Source: Schoenoplectus triqueter
Taxonomy: Eukaryota; Streptophyta; Magnoliopsida; Poales; Cyperaceae
Assembly (NCBI GenBank): GCA_964058805.1
Contig: CAXKVV010000386.1
Span: 1-32,041, forward strand
Reading direction: 5' to 3'
Length of the DNA: 32,041 bases
Each line of letters opens with the position of its first letter. Position 1 is the stretch's first letter. This document shows positions 1 through 10,756 of the stretch, one piece after another. Made by a program: the position numbers and the translations under genes. The notes under the pieces are model-generated. The model was not told the DNA's origin. It did not search any database and saw only the letters and a program-made list of their open reading frames with translations.

Positions 1-1471
1 AAATTAGATGTTTATTAGTTTTACTTGATTTACTTAACAATTACTAACTAAATTAGATTGATAATTAATTAAACGGTTGTTCCGGTTTTATCGTCTTTTC
101 TTGAAAATTTCGGCAGCATTTCTGCTGCATCTATGCGGTGCCGGAAATTTTCATTGTTCGCATACTGATTTTGTTAACTTATGATTATCATTCTAGATCA
201 TTATTATACGTTTAATCTTTATTTTAGTTTCAAGTTTATGGATTAAATTTCTAAACCAATTAATTTAAAATAGAGAAATTGATTAATATATAAAATTTTA
301 AAAAAAATCTAAATTGTTATTATAATTTAAGCTATTATTTTATAACTCTTAATTATTTATAATCCATTATTTAATTATATTTTATTTTAGTTGTTCTAGT
401 ATTATTTTTATAATCTAGTGATTTTCTTTATTTTGAGTAATGTAACTAATTTATTTTCCTTAAATTAAATAAGTTAACTTAATATTATTTCTTAATTGAC
501 TTAATTTTAATTATAATAATTAATTTGTTAACAATAGAGAAATTGATTAATAGATTTTATAAGTTAGAAAATAATTTTTAAAATCAAAAGTAAAATGAAA
601 AGGATTAAAAAGAAAATAAATTTAATAAAGAAAAATGAATAAAACAAAAGCAAAATAAAGGAAAAGTTATTATATTAATATGTGTTGGTGTTTTAATGTG
701 TTTGGGATCATAGGCTGCCTCCGAAACCACTGTATCTGTTCGGATTTTCATTATTGAGGCAGATCATGTAATCATCTCCCATATTCATCTTTAAGTATTA
801 ATTAATTATTAGTTGCGCACGTTTTAGTTACGGCACTCGTTAATTAATTAATTACACTTTTATCTCGCTAATACCTTTCGGCCCACTTAGTTAAGTTGAA
901 TTCGTTTTTTTCTTGCATTCATGATTATCTGCCCAGGTGATGTTTTGCGCATATAACCCTTAAAAGGAGTTATTACCACAAAATGCAATTTAGGCCCTGG
1001 ATTTATAAAATTCTCAATTCAATTCCTAATTGAGATATACCATACCAAATCGCGAGTCAAGTAACCAATAACAGCAAATGATGATACTGGTACACATCAG
1101 GAAGCAGATACAACAAGTAAAATTCATGCCAGCACATAAGTTACGCAAGGGAGGCCCCTGCCAACTAAACCAGCAAAAATAGCTAGGCACATAGAGATAA
1201 CAGATCAGCAAGAGTGACACAAGAGGGCACCATAACCCGAAATCGAGCCAGGAGGAATGATAAGGTACCAACTGGCACAAATTCATACCAGCCACAAATT
1301 TCAGTACCAATAGAGTCAAAAGGGGCAGAAACCAGGCAGCAACAACCCAGCGGCTCAAGCCAACAACACAAGCAATAATTCAGTATAGCAACTATGGAAT
1401 CAATACAACAAGTACAGGGAATGAGGCAAATTAGCACTATCGCGCTACAGAGGGGAGCAAGGGCCTCGCTT

Positions 1472-1495
1472 CACTGGTACCGAATGGTACCAGTG
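1472..1495. repeat. GGTACC-centred hairpin and motif cluster in LTR
   Basis: CACTGGTACC (1472-1481) and its exact reverse complement GGTACCAGTG (1486-1495) flank a 4-nt loop. Related ACTGGTA/GGTACC words recur at about 1088, 1265, 1303, 1530, 1540, 1586, 1838 and 1861. The same block is repeated in the next LTR at 7866-7889. Role unknown; it could be a protein-binding or structural element in the LTR. Confidence 0.55.
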
Positions 1496-2215
1496 TACCA
1501 AAGCACAGAAGGTAAGAATATTTTAGTACCAGTCTGGTACCGTAACACAAACTCACACCAGCAACCGAAAGGAAAAAGGGGTTTACTGGTATAACAGTTC
1601 AGATCAGCAAGTATCAACCGACACAAATCAAACATCAGGAAACAATTAGCAACAATCTCTCAAGCAACCAGGCAGCAAACAGACAACCGCACAAGCAAAC
1701 GCAAAGCACGCAAAACAAATTGCATAAGGCTCTAATCAACCCAGCGGAAATCACTTGACAGATCAGCACAACACAAAGCTCGGGGCTCAGCCACCGGCTC
1801 AGGGCCCACACGGCCAGATAAAGAGTGGAAGGAGGTTACCAGTTTGACAAAGGCAGCAAGGGTACCGGGGAGGTGTGGCTGTCAAGGAGGAGGTGGAGTC
1901 GTGCACAGTGGTGACAGTGAGGCGGTAGGAGGTGTGGCGGATCCGACCGGTTGTGCCGGACTTAGGGTTGCTAAGGGAGCGGATCCGAAAAAGGGTGAAG
2001 AGGAAGGCGCGTCGCCTGGAGTTGTCTCTGGTGAGGCTTGCGACATCGAATGGAGAAGGGCGAGTGCAGCGGCGGTGCCACTTCGGTACAGTAGAGTGGA
2101 AGAGGGTGAGGGGTAGCTTGTCGCCAGTGGAAAGAAGGAAAAAGAGGGGGGTCGGGTTTGTCGCCAGCGGGAAATCGAAGAAAGGGAAAAGAAGAAAAGG
2201 GGAATTAGTCACGGG

Positions 2216-2290
2216 TAGGGAAAAAGGGAGAGAGGAAAGAAAAAGAAAGAAAAAGAAAGAAAAGGAGGAAAAGAAAGGAAGAGAGAGAAA
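2216..2290. repeat. Purine-rich (GAAA/GGAAA) low-complexity tract in LTR
   Basis: The + strand is almost pure A/G over about 75 bases, and the element strand is correspondingly pyrimidine-rich. It repeats at 8610-8684. It is the source of the spurious Lys/Glu-rich and Phe/Ser-rich open frames in both LTR copies. A promoter-proximal CT tract in the retrotransposon U3 is possible but not shown. Confidence 0.6.
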
Positions 2291-2789
2291 TATTTTGATT
2301 TTGGCGTCGGTCCGGATTTTCTGTGATCGAATTCGTGCGGCCATTTGCATAACCATCTGATTTCTCAGCCTTATTAGTTGATAAATTTTAATAATTTTCA
2401 TTGATCTCTGAATTTTAAATTGATAGAAATAATACGTGTAATTGACCAAATGTTGAATTGACAATTGCGTGTCTGATCAGTGTTCGGAATAATCGATCAG
2501 TCCGTATATATTTCTTACATATAAACTCGGTTCATAAAAACTGAGTTTTTCTTAGCTAATTAATAAATAAATAAATTCTTATTATTAGTGTTATTAGTTC
2601 CTTTGTCAAATTATTCAATTAATTGATCGAAATGTTTATTTTGTCTACTTTAATCAGAATTTAAATTATCGTACTTTTATTTTCATTATCATTATTTTAT
2701 TTTTGATTTATGAAATTTACTATACACATTTTCTCTCAAATTTTGCTTAACTGTATATTTATATATTTTAAAAGTTACGGGGTTTCACA

Positions 2790-2802
2790 TCCAACCCCCC
2801 TT
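2790..2802 (-). other. Polypurine tract (PPT) next to LTR A
   Basis: On the element strand this reads AAGGGGGGTTGGA directly followed by TGTGAAACCCC, the LTR start. It is the expected plus-strand priming site and fixes the minus orientation. The second copy (9184-9196) has one C-to-T change on the + strand (2800 vs 9194), shortening the G run from six to five. Confidence 0.75.
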
Positions 2803-2811
2803 AAAAAGACG

Positions 2812-2828
2812 TTTCGTCCGCGAAACGA
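2812..2828 (-). repeat. CGTTTCG/CGAAACG hairpin and possible pol C-terminal fossil
   Basis: A small stem (CGTTTCG, loop TCCG, CGAAACG) sits about ten bases inside the PPT. Read on the element strand, one frame gives F-A-D-E-T-S-F-stop-G-G, resembling the F-x-D-E...(K/R)GG tail that plant Ty3/gypsy polyproteins commonly carry immediately before the PPT. This would be the only trace of coding sequence left; the match is short and the call is an inference. Confidence 0.35.
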
Positions 2829-4343
2829 ATTAACCCATAATTTATCCAATTCAAAGGAGATTTCTTTGTGAAAATTTAGTCATCATTTTTTTTTTTTTTG
2901 AAATTGTTAGTTTTCGTACCATTCAATTAATTTCAATTCCAATCCGATTGGTTTATTATTTATCTCTAAACTTAGATGTATTATATATATAGATGCATAT
3001 ATATATATATAAATATATACATATTAGTTGGTTATTTGTTTATATAACTATTTATACATTTATTATTTTTTTATTATTAGTTTATGTTACCGGTTTATTA
3101 TTTATCTCATGTTACATTTTATCATCGTACACTATTAAAAATATTTATAGCTTACTTATCATTAATATAAATTCAAAATAATTTACGTCTATATCGATTC
3201 AAGTCTAAGTCTTTTACCAAAATATGTTATTATTTATTTATTAAATGTTATCACCATTCCTTATTATATATATACACATCCTTTTATATATAGATATTAA
3301 TTTCAATTTATATATATATTTATTTACTTATTTTATTATTATTAATGAATTTTTTTTTTCAAGTACACAACTTCCAAAGTTAGATTGAATCAACAAACTG
3401 AATAAAATCAGGCTAGACATGCGAAAGCAAATTAATTGAAGATAATTCTCTGAATTTTAAATTTCATTTGGGACAGAGATCCTCATAGGTAATACTAAGG
3501 GTGCAAATCGACGATTTGGAAACACATTGGAGATCAATGATGGGTAAGATGAAAAATGAGTATAATGCAGATAATGCATAATTCGAGAGCACGTGTAAAT
3601 CGGTAATTCAAACTTTTGAGTCAATTAATTTAACGTGATTGATCGATTCGTCCCAAGTCAGAGTGTGAAAGTGGAGTCCACAGGATGATTAGGTATAAAT
3701 GGTTATTCATATCTGTTAAGAGAATTTAATTCCACGTTTCAGAACCGATTAATTTGATATTGAATCACTAAGAACATTTAGCGAGGGCGAATTTACTGTT
3801 TATCGATGCTTAGATATCCGCTTCATTGAGGTCATGAGGGAATAACACGGTTAGCAGACCTTACCAAGGTTTAAACGCGAGGAATATCTTTAAAGGATAT
3901 GTAGTTGTTATCATTATTATGCTTCAATTTAAATTTAAAACTCTTATTAAGCGTATTTTTATTTGATATATATACATATTTAAAAAATCTTATTATCCTC
4001 TGAGTGCGAGGTCTCTAGCCTCACGGCTTGGGTCAGAATATCAGGTCGAGCCGAAGTACGACAATTTGGAATAACTAAATGCAATCTCAATTTTCAAATT
4101 TTACAGTGTTAAAACTGTTTGTAAATGATTTTATTAACTTTTCTCACGTTCGAGTAGTGGGATCCTACAGGAGCAGGGAAACTACGCAAACCGTGCGTGT
4201 AACGCCTGCCCCGTCTTTTCTAGACCTACCCCTCACAGACCTATGTCAAGTACATATTATTGTTTTGTTTATTTATTCATATTTTCGGGATCTTCTAGAT
4301 GTTACCCTAGCATGATTTATATGAAATCGGATTATAAATTCAT

Positions 4344-4355
4344 GCTCTGATACCA
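4344..4355 (-). other. Primer-binding site (initiator tRNA-Met type)
   Basis: The + strand GCTCTGATACCA is the exact complement of TGGTATCAGAGC, the 12-nt site used by many plant LTR retrotransposons. It lies eight bases from the LTR edge at 4364. The second copy is at 10737-10748. Together with the PPT it proves the minus-strand orientation. Confidence 0.85.
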
Positions 4356-4414
4356 CCGAAGGATGTCACACCCCAGCAATAAATGAATCGGGTTAGGGGT
4401 GCTTAATCCCGCCA

Positions 4415-4440
4415 CGTACGCACGACGAGACGTGCGTACG
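4415..4440. repeat. 10-bp perfect stem-loop near LTR end
   Basis: CGTACGCACG (4415-4424) pairs perfectly with CGTGCGTACG (4431-4440) across a six-base loop. In element sense it is about 50 bases from the 3' end of the LTR (U5 side), where an RNA hairpin could influence polyadenylation or priming. It is repeated at 10808-10833. Confidence 0.6.
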
Positions 4441-5063
4441 AAAGGCTAAATGAATAAAATAAGGTAATCACAGAATAAACAGAATAATAATAATAAGAAT
4501 ACATGACCATACAGTCCAGAATGAACAAAGAGAATACAACGCCCACATAGGCGGGGGCTAGCTCCATCGGAATGGGCAGCAATCTCTCAAATAAAAACCC
4601 AAAAGAAAGAAGTAAGACTTAAAAAACCCGATGGATCCTAACTGACTACCCAGCTCACATGCCAATGCAGCGAAGCATCCCTGTCATCGCGCAGGACTGT
4701 CCCTAGCACTCGCTCTAGCCAAAAATCCCGAACCTGAAAATACCTGGATCCCACAACCACCGTGGAAACGTGAGTAATTTTATAAATTACTCAGTACGGA
4801 TTTAGATCCAGCCTTAAGATTTGATCTTCTTTCCTAGACTGGACCCAAAAACCGATACTGATGTCTGAAATGCAATGTAATATTGATGAATAAATATAAT
4901 AATTGTTATTATGCACATTTAACCTACATGTTATGATATGATATGGTAAAGAACCCGAAATAGAAGATTCTGTGGAGATAATAATATAATATAAAGTATA
5001 CGATACGAGAGTCAAACACCCATAATAATTACCCAGTTTGTAAATTTACCAGATTCATCCCGA

Positions 5064-5141
5064 GCGGGCACAACCAGGGCCCAACTTACTAACTCGGGCC
5101 TTGCCTAAGCGGGCACAACCAGGGCCCAACTTACTAACTTA
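5064..5141. repeat. 45-bp tandem duplication in LTR
   Basis: GCGGGCACAACCAGGGCCCA begins at 5064 and again at 5109. The first unit is complete; the second runs about 33 bases before diverging. It is also present in LTR copy C (from 11457). Confidence 0.75.
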
Positions 5142-5359
5142 GGACTTTATGTTTGTGCAGCGACAACGCCGCACAAACGACAATTCGGGCTCCCGGGGCG
5201 ATAACGCCCTAGGAGAGTGAACGGCTATAAGCACGTACTCTGGTCTGCTGAATCTGGTAATTCACCTTACAAAATATAAACAAATGGATATAATATGTCT
5301 TCAGTTGCCATATCGTAAAAGGAGATAACTACCCGTGAATTAACAAATCGGAAACAAAT

Positions 5360-5480
5360 GGGAGCCTACACTGTACCAACCAAGGGTCAGAGGACCGCAT
5401 CCCGTAAAAGTATCAAAACGAAATATAACAAAGGGGAGCCTACACTGTACCCACTAAGGCCAGTGGACCGCATCCCGACT
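5360..5480. repeat. Imperfect 74-bp tandem repeat in LTR
   Basis: GGGAGCCTACACTGTACC starts at 5360 and at 5434, and each is followed by a GGACCGCATCCCG segment; a third partial CTGTACCAACTACGGGCC follows near 5485. It is also present in LTR copy C (from 11753). Confidence 0.65.
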
Positions 5481-6298
5481 TTCTCTGTACCAACTACGGG
5501 CCAAAGGAGAAAGCCCTTCGGACAATATTAGGATCCTAAATACGCCGGATAAATATAATAATAGAGTATCACGAAATAGATTCCAGTCTCGGATATGGCC
5601 GCCCACACTAACTACTGAAGTACACGGTATCCTAAATCGCTCAAATTTGGATTGAAACATTTAATCATATAAAGAGTAATAATAAGATAAAGATCAAAAG
5701 AAAACACTCCGACACAGCCGAACCCGCCAAATGACGGGATCGGTGGATAACCCGACAGGCGAGGATGCGCAGTGCATATACAGACCGGTGGGTCCCACGG
5801 GCCTATGGGTCACCGTACGTAACCACAACGGTCTGGTTATACAAGGCAACTCCGACTGAGAATTACCCGGTCCGCCTCTCAGCACTCCCATGCATTTAAT
5901 GCATGATTAACTACTTGACCTAATTGATAATTAGTGATAGTAATAATATTTTCCTAATAATTATAATCTACAACTTGAATTTATTTAATTCTATCTGATC
6001 CTATCTCGGGACTATTTCCCGGATCCTACTCCTATCCTATCTACGTGCAGTATGACATGATATGACATGTAAATGCGGGTATGTCTCAAATATGCTGGTC
6101 AATTTACCGGATGCAAATGACAGGTCAGATTTAGTCTCTAGTTAATTTGGACAAAAACACCGCAATTCCGATTTTATTTTAAAAAATATTTTATTTTCGG
6201 TTTGGGTTCCTAATTCTAAAGAAAGAAAATCAAATCCCAGGAAACCGTACCTGGGAGTGCTGGTGAGGATCGCGGAGTCGCTCTACTCCGGAGGTAGA

Positions 6299-6320
6299 AC
6301 ACCGACCTCGGGGTCGGTGT
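6299..6320. repeat. GC-rich 9-bp stem-loop in mid-LTR
   Basis: ACACCGACC (6299-6307) pairs exactly with GGTCGGTGT (6312-6320) around a TCGG loop, inside a GC-rich patch (6240-6380) in otherwise AT-rich LTR. The corresponding part of copy C lies beyond its truncation at 12451, and of copy A beyond the window start, so only one copy is visible. Confidence 0.55.
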
Positions 6321-9183
6321 CCGCGTACGTCGGGTCGGGAAAGACCTCGTACTCCGCGAGGGGATCCGAGCCGACTGTATCACCTAATTAGTTTAAATTA
6401 GATGTTTATTAGTTTTACTTGATTTACTTAACAATTACTAACTAAATTAGATTGATAATTAATTAAACGGTTGTTCCGGTTTTATCGTCTTTTCTTGAAA
6501 ATTTCGGCAGCATTTCTGCTGCATCTATGCGGTGCCGGAAATTTTCATTGTTCGCATACTGATTTTGTTAACTTATGATTATCATTCTAGATCATTATTA
6601 TACGTTTAATCTTTATTTTAGTTTCAAGTTTATGGATTAAATTTCTAAACCAATTAATTTAAAATAGAGAAATTGATTAATATATAAAATTTTAAAAAAA
6701 ATCTAAATTGTTATTATAATTTAAGCTATTATTTTATAACTCTTAATTATTTATAATCCATTATTTAATTATATTTTATTTTAGTTGTTCTAGTATTATT
6801 TTTATAATCTAGTGATTTTCTTTATTTTGAGTAATGTAACTAATTTATTTTCCTTAAATTAAATAAGTTAACTTAATATTATTTCTTAATTGACTTAATT
6901 TTAATTATAATAATTAATTTGTTAACAATAGAGAAATTGATTAATAGATTTTATAAGTTAGAAAATAATTTTTAAAATCAAAAGTAAAATGAAAAGGATT
7001 AAAAAGAAAATAAATTTAATAAAGAAAAATGAATAAAACAAAAGCAAAATAAAGGAAAAGTTATTATATTAATATGTGTTGGTGTTTTAATGTGTTTGGG
7101 ATCATAGGCTGCCTCCGAAACCACTGTATCTGTTCGGATTTTCATTATTGAGGCAGATCATGTAATCATCTCCCATATTCATCTTTAAGTATTAATTAAT
7201 TATTAGTTGCGCACGTTTTAGTTACGGCACTCGTTAATTAATTAATTACACTTTTATCCCGCTAATACCTTTCGGCCCACTTAGTTAAGTTGAATTCGTT
7301 TTTTTCTTGCATTCATGATTATCTGCCCAGGTGATGTTTTGCGCATATAACCCTTAAAAGGAGTTATTACCACAAAATGCAATTTAGGCCCTGGATTTAT
7401 AAAATTCTCAATTCAATTCCTAATTGAGATATACCATACCAAATCGCGAGTCAAGTAACCAATAACAGCAAATGATGATACTGGTACACATCAGGAAGCA
7501 GATACAACAAGTAAAATTCATGCCAGCACATAAGTTACGCAAGGGAGGCCCCTGCCAACTAAACCAGCAAAAATAGCTAGGCACATAGAGATAACAGATC
7601 AGCAAGAGTGACATAAGAGGGCACCATAACCCGAAATCGAGCCAGGAGGAATGATAAGGTACCAACTGGCACAAATTCATACCAGCCACAAATTTCAGTA
7701 CCAATAGAGTCAAAAGGGGCAGAAACCAGGCAGCAACAACCCAGCGGCTCAAGCCAACAACACAAGCAATAATTCAGTATAGCAACTATGGAATCAATAC
7801 AACAAGTACAGGGAATGAGGCAAATTAGCACTATCGCGCTACAGAGGGGAGCAAGGGCCTCGCTTCACTGGTACCGAATGGTACCAGTGTACCAAAGCAC
7901 AGAAGGTAAGAATATTTTAGTACCAGTCTGGTACCGTAACACAAACTCACACCAGCAACCGAAAGGAAAAAGGGGTTTACTGGTATAACAGTTCAGATCA
8001 GCAAGTATCAACCGACACAAATCAAACATCAGGAAACAATTAGCAACAATCTCTCAAGCAACCAGGCAGCAAACAGACAACCGCACAAGCAAACGCAAAG
8101 CACGCAAAACAAATTGCATAAGGCTCTAATCAACCCAGCGGAAATCACTTGACAGATCAGCACAACACAAAGCTCGGGGCTCAGCCACCGGCTCAGGGCC
8201 CACACGGCCAGATAAAGAGTGGAAGGAGGTTACCAGTTTGACAAAGGCAGCAAGGGTACCGGGGAGGTGTGGCTGTCAAGGAGGAGGTGGAGTCGTGCAC
8301 AGTGGTGACAGTGAGGCGGTAGGAGGTGTGGCGGATCCGACCGGTTGTGCCGGACTTAGGGTTGCTAAGGGAGCGGATCCGAAAAAGGGTGAAGAGGAAG
8401 GCGCGTCGCCTGGAGTTGTCTCTGGTGAGGCTTGCGACATCGAATGGAGAAGGGCGAGTGCAGCGGCGGTGCCACTTCGGTACAGTAGAGTGGAAGAGGG
8501 TGAGGGGTAGCTTGTCGCCAGTGGAAAGAAGGAAAAAGAGGGGGGTCGGGTTTGTCGCCAGCGGGAAATCGAAGAAAGGGAAAAGAAGAAAAGGGGAATT
8601 AGTCACGGGTAGGGAAAAAGGGAGAGAGGAAAGAAAAAGAAAGAAAAAGAAAGAAAAGGAGGAAAAGAAAGGAAGAGAGAGAAATATTTTGATTTTGGCG
8701 TCGGTCCGGATTTTCTGTGATCGAATTCGTGCGGCCATTTGCATAACCATCTGATTTCTCAGCCTTATTAGTTGATAAATTTTAATAATTTTCATTGATC
8801 TCTGAATTTTAAATTGATAGAAATAATACGTGTAATTGACCAAATGTTGAATTGACAATTGCGTGTCTGATCAGTGTTCGGAATAATCGATCAGTCCGTA
8901 TATATTTCTTACATATAAACTCGGTTCATAAAAACTGAGTTTTTCTTAGCTAATTAATAAATAAATAAATTCTTATTATTAGTGTTATTAGTTCCTTTGT
9001 CAAATTATTCAATTAATTGATCGAAATGTTTATTTTGTCTACTTTAATCAGAATTTAAATTATCGTACTTTTATTTTCATTATCATTATTTTATTTTTGA
9101 TTTATGAAATTTACTATACACATTTTCTCTCAAATTTTGCTTAACTGTATATTTATATATTTTAAAAGTTACGGGGTTTCACA

Positions 9184-10756
9184 TCCAACCCCCTTTAAAA
9201 AGACGTTTCGTCCGCGAAACGAATTAACCCATAATTTATCCAATTCAAAGGAGATTTCTTTGTGAAAATTTAGTCATCATTTTTTTTTTTTTTTAAATTG
9301 TTAGTTTTCGTACCATTCAATTAATTTCAATTCCAATCCGATTGGTTTATTATTTATCTCTAAACTTAGATGTATTATATATATAGATGCATATATATAT
9401 ATATAAATATATACATATTAGTTGGTTATTTGTTTATATAACTATTTATACATTTATTATTTTTTTATTATTAGTTTATGTTACCGGTTTATTATTTATC
9501 TCATGTTACATTTTATCATCGTACACTATTAAAAATATTTATAGCTTACTTATCATTAATATAAATTCAAAATAATTTACGTCTATATCGATTCAAGTCT
9601 AAGTCTTTTACCAAAATATGTTATTATTTATTTATTAAATGTTATCACCATTCCTTATTATATATATACACATCCTTTTATATATAGATATTAATTTCAA
9701 TTTATATATATATTTATTTACTTATTTTATTATTATTAATGAATTTTTTTTTCAAGTACACAACTTCCAAAGTTAGATTGAATCAACAAACTGAATAAAA
9801 TCAGGCTAGACATGCGAAAGCAAATTAATTGAAGATAATTCTCTGAATTTTAAATTTCATTTGGGACAGAGATCCTCATAGGTAATACTAAGGGTGCAAA
9901 TCGACGATTTGGAAACACATTGGAGATCAATGATGGGTAAGATGAAAAATGAGTATAATGCAGATAATGCATAATTCGAGAGCACGTGTAAATCGGTAAT
10001 TCAAACTTTTGAGTCAATTAATTTAACGTGATTGATCGATTCGTCCCAAGTCAGAGTGTGAAAGTGGAGTCCACAGGATGATTAGGTATAAATGGTTATT
10101 CATATCTGTTAAGAGAATTTAATTCCACGTTTCAGAACCGATTAATTTGATATTGAATCACTAAGAACATTTAGCGAGGGCGAATTTACTGTTTATCGAT
10201 GCTTAGATATCCGCTTCATTGAGGTCATGAGGGAATAACACGGTTAGCAGACCTTACCAAGGTTTAAACGCGAGGAATATCTTTAAAGGATATGTAGTTG
10301 TTATCATTATTATGCTTCAATTTAAATTTAAAACTCTTATTAAGCGTATTTTTATTTGATATATATACATATTTAAAAAATCTTATTATCCTCTGAGTGC
10401 GAGGTCTCTAGCCTCACGGCTTGGGTCAGAATATCAGGTCGAGCCGAAGTACGACAATTTGGAATAACTAAATGCAATCTCAATTTTCAAATTTTACAGT
10501 GTTAAAACTGTTTGTAAATGATTTTATTAACTTTTCTCACGTTCGAGTAGTGGGATCCTACAGGAGCAGGGAAACTACGCAAACCGTGCGTGTAACGCCT
10601 GCCCCGTCTTTTCTAGACCTACCCCTCACAGACCTATGTCAAGTACATATTATTGTTTTGTTTATTTATTCATATTTTCGGGATCTTCTAGATGTTACCC
10701 TAGCATGATTTATATGAAATCGGATTATAAATTCATGCTCTGATACCACCGAAGGA
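9184..10756 (-). mobile_element. Internal domain, copy 2 (non-coding)
   Basis: Near-identical to 2790-4363: one change in the purine tract (9194), one G-to-T beside a T run (9294) and one base lost from the T run near 9744. It has the same primer site (10737-10748) and no coding domain. Confidence 0.75.

Larger units (their letters stand above)
1..2789 (-). repeat. LTR copy A, 5' part of the element's 3' LTR (cut by window start)
   Basis: This matches 6395-9183 with two substitutions (865 and 1220). It ends at GGGGTTTCACA, which on the element strand is the TGTGAAACCCC start of an LTR. Roughly 1-1000 is AT-rich, 1030-1800 is a CA/GGTACC-rich block, and 1800-2340 is GC- and purine-rich. Long open frames on both strands at 1799-2464 have low-complexity translations (Lys/Arg/Glu or Phe/Ser/Leu runs) and no recognisable domain; I regard them as chance frames through the purine tract, not genes. 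Confidence 0.8.
2790..4363 (-). mobile_element. Internal domain, copy 1 (non-coding, about 1.57 kb)
   Basis: This lies between the purine tract at its left edge and the primer-binding site at its right edge. It is AT-rich, with TA-rich runs around 2980-3350, and no frame shows a retroviral-type domain. The strand nearest the primer site (about 4000-4340) is less AT-rich and may hold the leader or packaging signal. At 1574 bp it is only a third of the LTR length, unusual even for LARDs, whose internal region normally approaches LTR length. Confidence 0.75.
4364..9183 (-). repeat. Full-length LTR copy B (4820 bp), shared between two tandem units
   Basis: This runs from TGTCACACCCC to GGGGTTTCACA on the + strand, with TG...CA ends and near-inverted 11-bp termini. 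It is flanked on the left by the primer site of one unit and on the right by the PPT of the next, so one LTR serves as 5' LTR of the left element and 3' LTR of the right one. At 4.8 kb it is among the longer plant LTRs. It contains hairpins (4415-4440, 6299-6320), short tandem repeats (5064-5141, 5360-5480) and the purine block. Open frames inside have no recognisable product. Confidence 0.82.

Noticed and set aside
1026..1437. Overlapping 110- and 84-codon minus-strand frames in the LTR (also 7420-7831)
   Set aside because: Cys/Trp/Leu-rich translation in a CA-rich stretch; the only difference between LTR copies here changes an amino acid; no family resemblance.
1799..2464. 221-codon minus-strand frame and overlapping 142-codon and 90-codon plus-strand frames (also at 8193-8858)
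   Set aside because: They cross a purine/pyrimidine low-complexity tract inside an LTR, encode Lys/Glu or Phe/Ser runs, and have no domain.
2790..4363. Plus-strand orientation of the LTR element
   Set aside because: No primer-binding complement follows the LTR on the + strand; the iMet site and PPT are both correct only on the minus strand.
4364..9183. Reading the array as a simple satellite or segmental duplication
   Set aside because: Primer site, purine tract and TG...CA ends show it is a retrotransposon with shared LTRs.
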